A DNA stretch of 14,626 nt from JAOUEE01 sp051011595 (GTDB lineage Bacteria; Actinomycetota; Acidimicrobiia; Acidimicrobiales; SHLQ01), in NCBI GenBank assembly GCA_051011595.1, contig JBPCTQ010000358.1, positions 1 to 14,626 of the forward strand, given 5' to 3'. Below are positions 1 to 6,799 of this stretch, in pieces. Below the pieces are notes generated by a model. The model worked only from the letters and a program-made list of their open reading frames with translations, was not told where the DNA came from and did not search any database. The stretch's first letter is position 1. Every line of letters begins with the position of its first letter. Both the position numbers and the translations under genes were made by a program.

Positions 1-140
1 ACGCCATGATCCTGCCCGGTGAGAAAGCCTTGGCCGCCGGCGACGAGACCGGCGAGAGCAAGGTCAGCATCGGTGGTGGTGCCATGACCCTGCTGCTGGT
101 CGTGATGCTCTACCTGATGGTGTTCAAGCCGGGAGCCTGA
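1..140 (+). CDS. C-terminal end of an unrecognised membrane protein (partial)
   Basis: Reading from base 3, an open frame runs off the left edge and ends at TGA 138-140, giving 45 residues. It has a charged stretch (GEKALAAGDETGESK), then a glycine-rich turn, then one hydrophobic segment of about 18 residues (AMTLLLVVMLYLMVF at its core) and a short tail KPGA. This looks like a final transmembrane helix with a few residues after it. There is too little sequence to name a family. It is placed as coding because the frame stays open to the edge, codon use matches the neighbours, and a GC-rich palindrome follows 8 bases after the stop. A single-pass or multi-pass protein are both possible. Confidence 0.6.
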   Translation, partial: AMILPGEKALAAGDETGESKVSIGGGAMTLLLVVMLYLMVFKPGA

Positions 141-148
141 TCAGCCGT

Positions 149-162
149 CCGGGGCGCCCCGG
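149..162. terminator. Perfect 14-base GC palindrome after a stop codon, possible terminator
   Basis: The sequence CCGGGGCGCCCCGG is an exact palindrome starting 8 bases after the stop of the upstream membrane-protein gene and well before the next start at 238. There is no T-run after it, so it is not a classic intrinsic terminator, but GC-rich stems without T-runs are often proposed as terminators in high-GC actinobacteria. With no central loop sequence the innermost pairs would have to open. It could also be a protein-binding site or chance in GC-rich DNA. Confidence 0.35.
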
Positions 163-198
163 CACTCGGCGCGTGTGCTCGGGTCCGCTCCGAGGCAA

Positions 199-204
199 TA
201 CATT
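199..204 (+). promoter_or_regulatory. Weak candidate -10 hexamer for the MaoC-type gene
   Basis: TACATT fits the TANNNT actinobacterial -10 pattern and lies 33 bases before the chosen ATG at 238, in the only AT-richer patch of the 97-base intergenic stretch. No convincing -35 is visible about 17 bases upstream. The call rests on position and six bases only. Confidence 0.25.
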
Positions 205-237
205 GTCGAGCCGTCCCCACCTGTCACCGGAGCGAAC

Positions 238-1236
238 ATGGCCGACGCCCCCGATCCACTGCGAGAGCGACTGATCGAGCGCATCGGTCTGCCCATGAGC
301 GATTCGGGGCGATCCGACGCTCCTGATCCGGTGAACCTGGCCATGATCCGGCACTGGGTCGATGCGCTCGATGATCGCAACCCCGTCTACCTCGACGAAG
401 CGGCGGCGGAGGCGCACGGCCACGGTGGGGTGGTGGCCCCGCCGGCGATGCTCCAGGCGTGGACCATGGGCCGACCTCGCATCGAGGGCATCGCCGAGCG
501 AGGTGGTGCCGCCGGTGAGATCAACCCCGACAGCCCGCTGGGCATCCTGGCCGCCGAAGGATTCCGGGGCACCCTGGCCACCAACTCCGAGCTGGAGTTC
601 GACCGGTACCTCCACATCGGAGATCAGCTGGAGTCGATCACCCTGCTGGAGGAAGTCTCCGAGGCCAAGACCACCGGACTGGGCCTCGGGTACTTCGTGA
701 CCTGGGTGACCACCTACCGCACCGACGAAGGCGAGGAGGTGGGCCGGCAGCGGTTCCGAGTCCTCAAGTTCGATCCCGGCCGCACCGGCGAACCGAAAGA
801 GCGATCCAAGGGCCCGTCGACGAAGCCGGCGGCACCCACCGGTGAAGAGCTTCCCCCCTTCGAGATCGAGCTGACCGCCACCGTGATCGTGGCCGGCGCC
901 ATCGCATCACGCGACTTCATGCCCGTGCACCACGACGCCGAATACGCCCGGGCCCAAGGGGCACCCGACCTGTTCATGAACATCCTCACCTCCAATGGCT
1001 ACGTGTCGCGGTTCATCACCGACTGGGCCGGACCCGAAGCTCGGGTGCGCCGCATCGCCATCAAACTGGGGGCTCCGGCTGTCCCCGGCCAGACCCTCCG
1101 TTTCACCGGGCAGGTGGCCAACAGGGTCGGCGACGGTGAACACGACACAGTGGAGGTGGTCATGCGGGCGGCCAACGACCTGGGTGACCACGTCACCGGC
1201 ACCGTCGAGCTGCTGGTGCCGACCGGTCAGAGATAG
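238..1236 (+). CDS. Double-hotdog MaoC-type dehydratase/hydratase
   Basis: A 332-residue protein with two hotdog domains, as in the FAS1-like/MaoC hydratase group that adds water to, or removes it from, 2-enoyl-/3-hydroxyacyl-CoA. The N-terminal domain (about 30-180) has DALDDRNPVY, a hydratase-2-like motif with Tyr at the usual His position, which is normal for the non-catalytic or FAS1-like half. The C-terminal domain (about 205-330) carries DFMPVH with Asp226 and His231, matching the catalytic Asp/His pair of (R)-specific enoyl-CoA hydratases; Met replaces the usual Asn. A low-complexity Pro/Lys/Thr linker (about 180-205) joins them. ATG 238 is chosen over in-frame GTG 175 because GGAG at 229-232 sits 5 bases before it and homology-like sequence starts only after it. 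It overlaps the convergent SDR gene by 10 bases. It probably acts in fatty-acyl, steroid or similar CoA-ester catabolism; the substrate is unknown. Confidence 0.85.
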   Translation: MADAPDPLRERLIERIGLPMSDSGRSDAPDPVNLAMIRHWVDALDDRNPVYLDEAAAEAHGHGGVVAPPAMLQAWTMGRPRIEGIAERGGAAGEINPDSPLGILAAEGFRGTLATNSELEFDRYLHIGDQLESITLLEEVSEAKTTGLGLGYFVTWVTTYRTDEGEEVGRQRFRVLKFDPGRTGEPKERSKGPSTKPAAPTGEELPPFEIELTATVIVAGAIASRDFMPVHHDAEYARAQGAPDLFMNILTSNGYVSRFITDWAGPEARVRRIAIKLGAPAVPGQTLRFTGQVANRVGDGEHDTVEVVMRAANDLGDHVTGTVELLVPTGQR

Positions 1237-2036
1237 AGCCCGCCCAACACCCCGCCGTCGGTGGTGGGCAGACACACCCCACTGATGTAGGCCGCTTCGT
1301 CGGAGGCCAGGAACAACACCGAGTTGGCGTTGTCGCGCAGGCTCGGCGCGCGATCGAGTTTGAGAGGCATCCCCGAGGCCTGGGCATCCCAGGGGCCACG
1401 GGCCTCCTCCATCGACAACCCGCTCACCTCGCTGCCCGGTCCGGTGAAGAAGTTCGTCGACATGCCGTGGAGCGGGCAGATGGCGTTGACCCGGATGCCG
1501 TCCTCGCCCAGGTCGACGGCCAGGCTGCGCACCAGAGCATTGACCCCACCCTTGCTGGCGGCGTAGGGCGCGAGATTGCGGGCGCTGGCCATCGACACCG
1601 CCGACGAGGTGATGATGATGGAACCACCTCCGGCCGCCCGGAGCGCCGGCACCGCATGTTTGGCGCTGAAGAAGACTCCGGTCAGGTTGACGTCGATCAC
1701 CTGGCGCCACTGCTCTTCGGTGAAGTCCTCGAAGCGAGTCGACGGAAAACCGGGCACCTGGATACCGGCGTTGGCGAACGCCACATCGAGACGCCCGAAT
1801 CGGTCGACGGCGGTGGCCACCGCCGCCTCGACGTCGGCTTCACGAGTGACGTCGACCGTGAGGGCGAACGCCTCGCCGCCCGCGTCGGTGATGGCTGCGG
1901 CGGTGGCGTCGACCCGATCGGTCTCGACGTCCGTGGCCAGCACCTTGGCGCCGTGCGCGGCGAACAGCAGGGCGGTCTCCCGCCCCAGTCCGGCGCCGGC
2001 GCCGGTCCCCAGGGCCCCCTTGTCGTCGAGTCGCAT
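1227..2036 (-). CDS. Classical short-chain dehydrogenase/reductase (NAD-type)
   Basis: A 269-residue classical SDR. It shows the cofactor motif TGAGAGLG (11-18), an Asp at the end of beta-2 (TDVE, Asp36) that favours NAD(H) over NADP(H), NAG at 89-91, DVNLTG with Asn117, Ser144/145, and the catalytic Tyr158-Ala-Ala-Ser-Lys162. The N-terminus reads GALGTGAG where most relatives have VALVTGAG, a small deviation. The frame stays open upstream to about 2099, but the Met at 2034-2036 starts the family-like sequence; the upstream SD is weak (an AGAGA-type purine run). The expected reaction is reversible oxidation of a secondary alcohol or 3-hydroxyacyl group to a ketone, in the cytosol. It diverges from the hydrolase at 2083 with only 46 bases between starts, and its 3' end overlaps the MaoC gene by 10 bases. 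Context suggests it feeds a ketone to the BVMO or works in beta-oxidation. Confidence 0.9.
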   Translation of the reverse strand: MRLDDKGALGTGAGAGLGRETALLFAAHGAKVLATDVETDRVDATAAAITDAGGEAFALTVDVTREADVEAAVATAVDRFGRLDVAFANAGIQVPGFPSTRFEDFTEEQWRQVIDVNLTGVFFSAKHAVPALRAAGGGSIIITSSAVSMASARNLAPYAASKGGVNALVRSLAVDLGEDGIRVNAICPLHGMSTNFFTGPGSEVSGLSMEEARGPWDAQASGMPLKLDRAPSLRDNANSVLFLASDEAAYISGVCLPTTDGGVLGGLYL

Positions 2037-2067
2037 GGCTGGTCTCTTCTCTCTCGGGAGGTGTCGG

Positions 2068-2073
2068 TAGATT
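2068..2073 (+). promoter_or_regulatory. Candidate -10 for a leaderless hydrolase transcript
   Basis: TAGATT matches the TANNNT pattern and ends 9 bases before ATG 2083, so transcription would begin at or within a few bases of the start codon. There is no Shine-Dalgarno at the proper distance: the only GGGAGG (2056-2061) is about 21 bases upstream, and an in-frame TAG at 2068-2070 blocks an earlier start. Leaderless mRNAs are common in actinobacteria. No clear -35 is visible. Confidence 0.4.
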
Positions 2074-2082
2074 GCTCGCACC

Positions 2083-2862
2083 ATGGGATCGTTGGTCACG
2101 AGCGACGGGATCCGGATTCACTACCAGGTCTCGGGGGTCGGGTCCCCTCCGATGCTGTTGGTGCACGGCTGGTGCTCCCAACTCAACCACTGGGACGCGG
2201 TGACCAGCCACTTCGCCGCGGGTCAGCGGGTGGTGGCTGTCGACCGGCGTGGACACGGTCGGTCCGAGGTCGCGACAGCGGGTTATGCGGCCACTCGCCA
2301 GGCGGACGATCTGGCCGAGGTGATGGCCGCCGAGGGCATCGAGGACGCGGTGGTGGTGGCCCATGCCGGTGCCACCCCGGCCACCCTGGAGCTGGCGGCC
2401 GGCCGGCCCGACCTGGTGGCTGCCGTCGTGATCGTCGATGGACGGCTGGGTCCGAGGGCCACACTCGACGCCGCAGGAGGCGGAACCGACAGTGGTCTGG
2501 GCCGTTTGATCGAGAGCCTTCGGGCCCCGGCGGGAGACGAGACCCGGGAGGCGCTGTACCGCGGGTTCTTTCGTACTGCCGGACCCGAAGCCGATCGGGT
2601 GGTCGCCGATGCCGGGGCCACCCCGATGGCGGTGGCCATCGCCGATTTGCAGGGTCTCGCCGTCGACACCTTCGCCCTGGCCGCCCGCGTCGAACAGCCC
2701 GTGTTGTGGGTCTCCGCGGGCGAGGGCCACGGAGCGATACCGACCGAACACTTCGCCGATGTTCGGATGGTCCCCATCGACGACTGCGGCCACTTCCCGC
2801 AGGTCGAAGCGCCCCGGGCGCTCAACGTCGCCATCGAAGACTTCGTGGCCCATCTGATCTGA
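2083..2862 (+). CDS. Alpha/beta-hydrolase-fold protein lacking the nucleophilic Ser
   Basis: A 259-residue protein of usual length for the fold. It has the oxyanion-side HGW (28-30), the VDRRGHGRS turn (53-61) and the late-strand CGHF with His237. At the nucleophile elbow, where relatives read G-H-S-x-G, this protein reads AHAGAT: the serine position is Ala95 and no Cys or Asp replaces it. The usual acid after strand 7 also looks absent (SAGEGHGAIP aligns His216 at the Asp position, with Glu214 near); Asp119 after strand 6 could stand in. So it is either a non-catalytic member, an enzyme using different chemistry, or a lineage variant. It is followed 86 bases later by a BVMO gene on the same strand, where an ester or lactone hydrolase would be expected. 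No Shine-Dalgarno is seen; a leaderless start is suggested. Confidence 0.85.
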   Translation: MGSLVTSDGIRIHYQVSGVGSPPMLLVHGWCSQLNHWDAVTSHFAAGQRVVAVDRRGHGRSEVATAGYAATRQADDLAEVMAAEGIEDAVVVAHAGATPATLELAAGRPDLVAAVVIVDGRLGPRATLDAAGGGTDSGLGRLIESLRAPAGDETREALYRGFFRTAGPEADRVVADAGATPMAVAIADLQGLAVDTFALAARVEQPVLWVSAGEGHGAIPTEHFADVRMVPIDDCGHFPQVEAPRALNVAIEDFVAHLI

Positions 2863-2948
2863 ACATCAACTCAGGTGTCAGCCCATCGGGGGTCTGTGCC
2901 AAGCTCGCTCGCGACATCGTGAGCCAACGGGTAGGGGAGGACCAGGGG
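2863..2948 (+). other. 86-base gap before the BVMO gene
   Basis: Non-coding stretch between the hydrolase stop and the BVMO start. Its only clear element is a strong Shine-Dalgarno, GGGGAGG at 2934-2940, 8 bases before ATG 2949. I see no TANNNT hexamer with a matching -35 and no stable hairpin, so read-through from the hydrolase gene is the simplest reading, but a separate promoter is not excluded. Confidence 0.5.
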
Positions 2949-4415
2949 ATGGGGGCATCGGCGGCCAAACGGCGGCGACTGCGAATCGCCATCATCGGTG
3001 CCGGCCCCGGGGGCTTGTGTGCGGCCATCCGCCTCAAGCAGGAAGGCTTCGACGACTTCGTCCTCATCGAGAAGGCCGCCGGTCTGGGTGGTACCTGGTT
3101 CCACAACCGGTATCCGGGGTGCGCGTGTGATGTGCAGTCGCACCTCTACTCGTTCTCGTTCGAACCCAACCTGAGCTGGAGTCGGCCCTACGCCCGCCAA
3201 CCGGAGATCCTGGCCTACCTCGAGCAATGCGCCGCCACCCACGACATCGGTCCGCACTGTCGGTTCGAGACGGCCGTCGAACAGGCCCGCTGGGACGAGG
3301 ACCGAGCCCAGTGGTCCCTCACCCTCAGCACCGGTGACACCATCGACGCCGACGTGGTGGTCAGCGCGGTCGGCATGTTCAACGAGCTGGCCTATCCGCC
3401 CGTTGTGGGCATCGACGACTTCGCGGGAACCTGCATCCATTCGGCCCGCTGGGACTGGGACCACGACCTCACCGCTGAGCGGGTGGGCATCATCGGGAGC
3501 GCAGCCAGCGCCGTGCAGCTCATGCCCGAGGTGGCCAAGGTGGCCGAGCAGGTCCACCTCTTCCAGCGCACGGCCAACTGGGTGCTGCCCAAGGAAGACA
3601 CCCCGTTCACCGAAGCAGAGCTGGAGCACTTCCGAACCACCCCGGCCGCGGCCCGCGAGCTACGCCAACAGATCTACTCCAACTTCGAAATAGGCTCGAC
3701 CTTCTCGAACCAAGCGGTGTTGGCCGACCGCGAGACAGTGGGGCTGGCGGCCATCGACGAGGTCGTCGATCCGGAGGTACGGGCCGCCCTGCGTCCCCAG
3801 CACCCGTTCGGCTGCAAGCGGCCGCTCTTCTCCAACGACTTCTACGCCGCCTTCAACCGGACCAACGTCGAGCTGGTCACCAGCTCCATCGATCACATCA
3901 CCGAGTCGGCGGTGGTGACCGACGACGGCAAGACCCGCCCGGTCGACACGCTGGTGTTCGCCACCGGATTCGAGACCACCAAGTTCCTGTCCACCATCGA
4001 CGTGGTCGGTCGGGGCGGCCGTCGGCTGAGCGATGCGTGGAACGACGGGGCCCAGGCCTACCTGGGCATAACCACCGCCGGCTTCCCGAACCTGTTCATG
4101 CTCTACGGCCCCAACACCAACAACGGGTCGATCATCGAGATGATCGAACACCAGGTGCACCACACGCTGGCCCACCTCGAGCGGCTGGTCGCCGACGACC
4201 TGGCGTGGGTCGACGTGCGCCCCGAGGTGATGGAGAAGTACAACGACGAGATCCAGCGAGAGATCGATGGGGTCGCTGTCTGGCAGGCGGGCTGCAACAC
4301 CTACTACCGCACCCCCAGCGGTCGGGTGGTCACCCAGTGGCCGCTGTCGATGAAGGGGTACGGCGAACGCACCGAGACCCCCGACGAGGCCGCCTTCGAG
4401 GCGGCAGCCCGCTGA
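2949..4415 (+). CDS. Baeyer-Villiger-type flavin monooxygenase (NAD(P)H, FAD)
   Basis: A 488-residue FAD protein. GAGPGG (17-22) is the FAD Rossmann motif, followed by GLGGTW (45-50) and NRYPGCACDV as in BVMOs. The fingerprint FxGxxxHxxxW[PD] is met exactly at 158-169 (FAGTCIHSARWD). The NADPH Rossmann motif is degenerate: GSAASA (183-188), with Ala185 where a Gly is usual. FQRT (205-208) is the usual NADPH-phosphate contact. ATGF (338-341) and YGPNTNNGS close the fold. These enzymes insert an O atom next to a ketone carbonyl, giving an ester or lactone; some act instead on heteroatoms. ATG 2949 is chosen because of its SD (GGGGAGG 2934-2940), although the frame is open far upstream, which is a GC-rich artefact. 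The CoA transferase starts 13 bases later, so the two are almost certainly cotranscribed. The substrate cannot be told from sequence. Confidence 0.92.
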   Translation: MGASAAKRRRLRIAIIGAGPGGLCAAIRLKQEGFDDFVLIEKAAGLGGTWFHNRYPGCACDVQSHLYSFSFEPNLSWSRPYARQPEILAYLEQCAATHDIGPHCRFETAVEQARWDEDRAQWSLTLSTGDTIDADVVVSAVGMFNELAYPPVVGIDDFAGTCIHSARWDWDHDLTAERVGIIGSAASAVQLMPEVAKVAEQVHLFQRTANWVLPKEDTPFTEAELEHFRTTPAAARELRQQIYSNFEIGSTFSNQAVLADRETVGLAAIDEVVDPEVRAALRPQHPFGCKRPLFSNDFYAAFNRTNVELVTSSIDHITESAVVTDDGKTRPVDTLVFATGFETTKFLSTIDVVGRGGRRLSDAWNDGAQAYLGITTAGFPNLFMLYGPNTNNGSIIEMIEHQVHHTLAHLERLVADDLAWVDVRPEVMEKYNDEIQREIDGVAVWQAGCNTYYRTPSGRVVTQWPLSMKGYGERTETPDEAAFEAAAR

Positions 4416-4428
4416 GGCTGGAGGCCCC

Positions 4429-6786
4429 ATGACCCACCATCCGCTGACTGGTCTCCGGGTGATCGAGATGGGGAGCGGGGTGGCGGCGCCCTACGTGGGC
4501 AAGCTGCTCACCGACGCCGGTGCCCATGTCACCAAGATCGAGTCGCCTCGCGGCGATCCGCTCCGACAGTGGTCGGCGTCGGGCGCCGACATGGCCGACG
4601 GTGACGACGGTGCCTTCTTCCGGTACCTCAACGGCGGCAAACAGAGTGTGGCACTCGATCTCGAGACCGACGACGGCCAGAACCGACTCGCGGAGCTGAT
4701 CGGTCGCGCCCATCTGGTGGTCGACGACCACAACCCCGGCGATGCCCGGGCACTGTCGATCGATCCGGCCACCCTCCGGGCTCGTGATCCGTCGTTGGTG
4801 GTGGCCACCCTCACCTCGTTCGGACTGTCGGGACCGTGGGCCGATCGTCCGGCCAACGACTTCGTGCTCCAGGCCCTGGTCGGATCGACCGCCACCCGAG
4901 GCATCCCCGGTGAGGAGCCCTACGCCGTCGGTGGCCGACTGGGCGACTTCGTCCTGGCCGCACTCTCGGCTCCAGCCGTGCTGGCCGCCACCTTGGCCGC
5001 CAGCGCCACCGGCGTGGGCGCCCATGTCGACGGGTCGCAGTACGAAGCGATGAGGCACGCCTTCCAGACCTACCGGCCCATCTTCGACGCCTTCGCCCCC
5101 GAACGACTGGGTGGCCCCCAGATCGAGATCCCCTCGATCGAACCGGCCAGCGACGGTTTCGTGGGCTTTTGCACACTCACCGGTCAGCAGTGGCAAGACT
5201 TCTGCGTGATGATCGGGGCCCCCGAGATGGGCGAGGACCCCGAGCTGGTCGGCTTCGGCGAACGAATGCGACGCCGCGACGAGGTGTGGGAACGCATCCG
5301 GTCGTTCACCACGCGCCACACCGTCGACGAGCTGGTGGCCATGGCCACCGACTTCCGCATCCCGGTCGGCCCCATCGGCACCGGCGACGTGATCGCCGAC
5401 ATCGACCACTTCGTCGCCCGTGGCGTGTTCGAGGAGAACCCCCACGGGTTCACGCAGCCGCGGCCGCCCTATCAGTTCTCCGAATCCACGCTGGCTCCGG
5501 TCCGTGCCGCCCCGTCGCTGGGTGAGGGCGAGGCGCCGCCGGTTGCCGACCTCGACCCGCCCTCGCTGCCCGCGGGGCCGGATCAGCCTCTCGCCGGGCT
5601 GCGGGTGGTCGACCTGTCGGCCTTCTGGGCCGGGCCGATCGCGGCCAACACCCTGCGGGCGCTGGGGGCCGATGTGGTGAAGGTCGAGTCCCACGTTCGG
5701 CTCGACGGGATGCGCTGGGCCAGTGGGCTCACCAAACCCATCCTCTGGGAGTGGTCACCCGTGTACCACGGGGCCAACGCAGGCAAGCGGGTCATCAATC
5801 TCGATCTCGGCCAGCCTCGCGGCCTCGAGGTGCTGGAACGACTGATCGCCGACGCCGACGTGGTCATCGAGAACTACAGCCCTCGGGTCACCGAGGGGTG
5901 GGGGATCACCTGGGAGCGAGTGCGCCAGCTCAACCCCCGCACCATCTTCGTGAGGGTTCCGGCCTTCGGGCTCGACGGACCGTGGCGGGATCGGGTCGGC
6001 TTCGCCATGACGATGGAACAGGTCAGTGGGCTGGCCCAGCGCACCGGCAGCCCCGACGGGCCGCCGCTGGTGCCGCGAGGTCCCGTCGACACCATCGCCG
6101 GTATGCACGCCATCTTCGCCACCCTGCTGGCGGTGGCCGAACGGGAACGCACCGGACTGGGCCAACACGTCGAGGTGCCGCTCATCGAGGGTGCGCTCCA
6201 GGCGGCGGCCGAGCAGGTCATCGAGTGGTCGGCCTACAGCAACCTGCTCACCCGATCCGGCAACCAGTCGCCCGGTGCGCAGCCCCAGGGTGTGTACCGC
6301 AGTGTGCACCACGACCAGTGGCTGGCGATCAGCGTCGAGAGCGGCGACCAATGGCAGGCGCTGGTGGGCGTGATCGACGGCTTGGCCGGGGTCGATCGGA
6401 GCGACACCACGGCTGTCGACGCCGTCCTCTCCGCCTGGGCAGCCGAACGGCCGGCCGAGCCGGCGGCCGCCGCGTTGTGGGGAGCCGGCGTACCGGCGGC
6501 ACCATGCGTCGATCCCGAACACAGCGCCCGCACCGCTCAACACCACCAGCGGGGATTCATCCAGTGGTACGAACACGCAGTGGCCGGCTGGGTGCCCTAC
6601 TTCAGCTTTCCCTTCCAGATCGACGGCCACCACATCGAGCTCGGCGGCCCGGCCCCGCTGCTCGGCGAGCACACCGTCGACGTGCTCCACGCGCTCGGCT
6701 TCGACGACGGCGAGATCGGTGAGCTCGAAGCCGCCGGCATCATCGGTGACTGGCCGGCCATGGTGCCCCGGCCCGACTCGGACTGA
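4429..6786 (+). CDS. Tandem-domain CaiB/BaiF (class III) CoA transferase
   Basis: A 785-residue protein, about twice the length of a single class III CoA transferase, built of two homologous halves. Half 1 (about 1-350) opens LTGLRVIEMGSGVAAPY and has GGRLGDFVLA with Asp173 at the catalytic Asp position. A Pro/Ala-rich linker (about 350-388) leads to half 2 (388-785), which opens LAGLRVVDLSAFWAGP and has GPVDTIAG with Asp554 at that position. Both catalytic aspartates therefore seem kept. The family moves CoA between carboxylic acids through an aspartyl-CoA intermediate; free-standing enzymes are interlocked dimers, so a fusion could form one interlocked unit from a single chain. Fused two-domain members are known (for example in DddD) and are frequent in actinobacterial catabolic clusters. 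The SD GGAGG (4420-4424) lies 4 bases before the ATG. It likely activates an acid released by ring or chain cleavage downstream of the BVMO. Confidence 0.92.
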   Translation: MTHHPLTGLRVIEMGSGVAAPYVGKLLTDAGAHVTKIESPRGDPLRQWSASGADMADGDDGAFFRYLNGGKQSVALDLETDDGQNRLAELIGRAHLVVDDHNPGDARALSIDPATLRARDPSLVVATLTSFGLSGPWADRPANDFVLQALVGSTATRGIPGEEPYAVGGRLGDFVLAALSAPAVLAATLAASATGVGAHVDGSQYEAMRHAFQTYRPIFDAFAPERLGGPQIEIPSIEPASDGFVGFCTLTGQQWQDFCVMIGAPEMGEDPELVGFGERMRRRDEVWERIRSFTTRHTVDELVAMATDFRIPVGPIGTGDVIADIDHFVARGVFEENPHGFTQPRPPYQFSESTLAPVRAAPSLGEGEAPPVADLDPPSLPAGPDQPLAGLRVVDLSAFWAGPIAANTLRALGADVVKVESHVRLDGMRWASGLTKPILWEWSPVYHGANAGKRVINLDLGQPRGLEVLERLIADADVVIENYSPRVTEGWGITWERVRQLNPRTIFVRVPAFGLDGPWRDRVGFAMTMEQVSGLAQRTGSPDGPPLVPRGPVDTIAGMHAIFATLLAVAERERTGLGQHVEVPLIEGALQAAAEQVIEWSAYSNLLTRSGNQSPGAQPQGVYRSVHHDQWLAISVESGDQWQALVGVIDGLAGVDRSDTTAVDAVLSAWAAERPAEPAAAALWGAGVPAAPCVDPEHSARTAQHHQRGFIQWYEHAVAGWVPYFSFPFQIDGHHIELGGPAPLLGEHTVDVLHALGFDDGEIGELEAAGIIGDWPAMVPRPDSD

Positions 6787-6799
6787 CCGCCTCGGTCAG
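6783..6799. terminator. Hairpin holding both convergent stop codons
   Basis: CTGACCG (6783-6789) and CGGTCAG (6793-6799) form a perfect 7-pair stem with a 3-base loop (CCT). The plus-strand stop TGA (6784-6786, CoA transferase) lies in one arm and the minus-strand stop (TCA 6796-6798, epimerase-type gene) in the other. The intergenic gap is 9 bases. A symmetric stem can act in both directions; there is no T-run, so termination strength is uncertain. Confidence 0.5.

Noticed and set aside
1467..2948. Long upstream extension of the BVMO reading frame, antisense to the SDR and in another frame of the hydrolase
   Set aside because: It is Arg/Gly/His-rich with no domain, overlaps two well-supported genes, and the BVMO has a good SD and ATG at 2949. 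Long chance frames are normal at this GC content.
4330..5694. Antisense open frame of about 450 codons opposite the CoA transferase
   Set aside because: Low-complexity Gly/Arg/His-rich translation with no motif; the plus strand encodes a complete family member.
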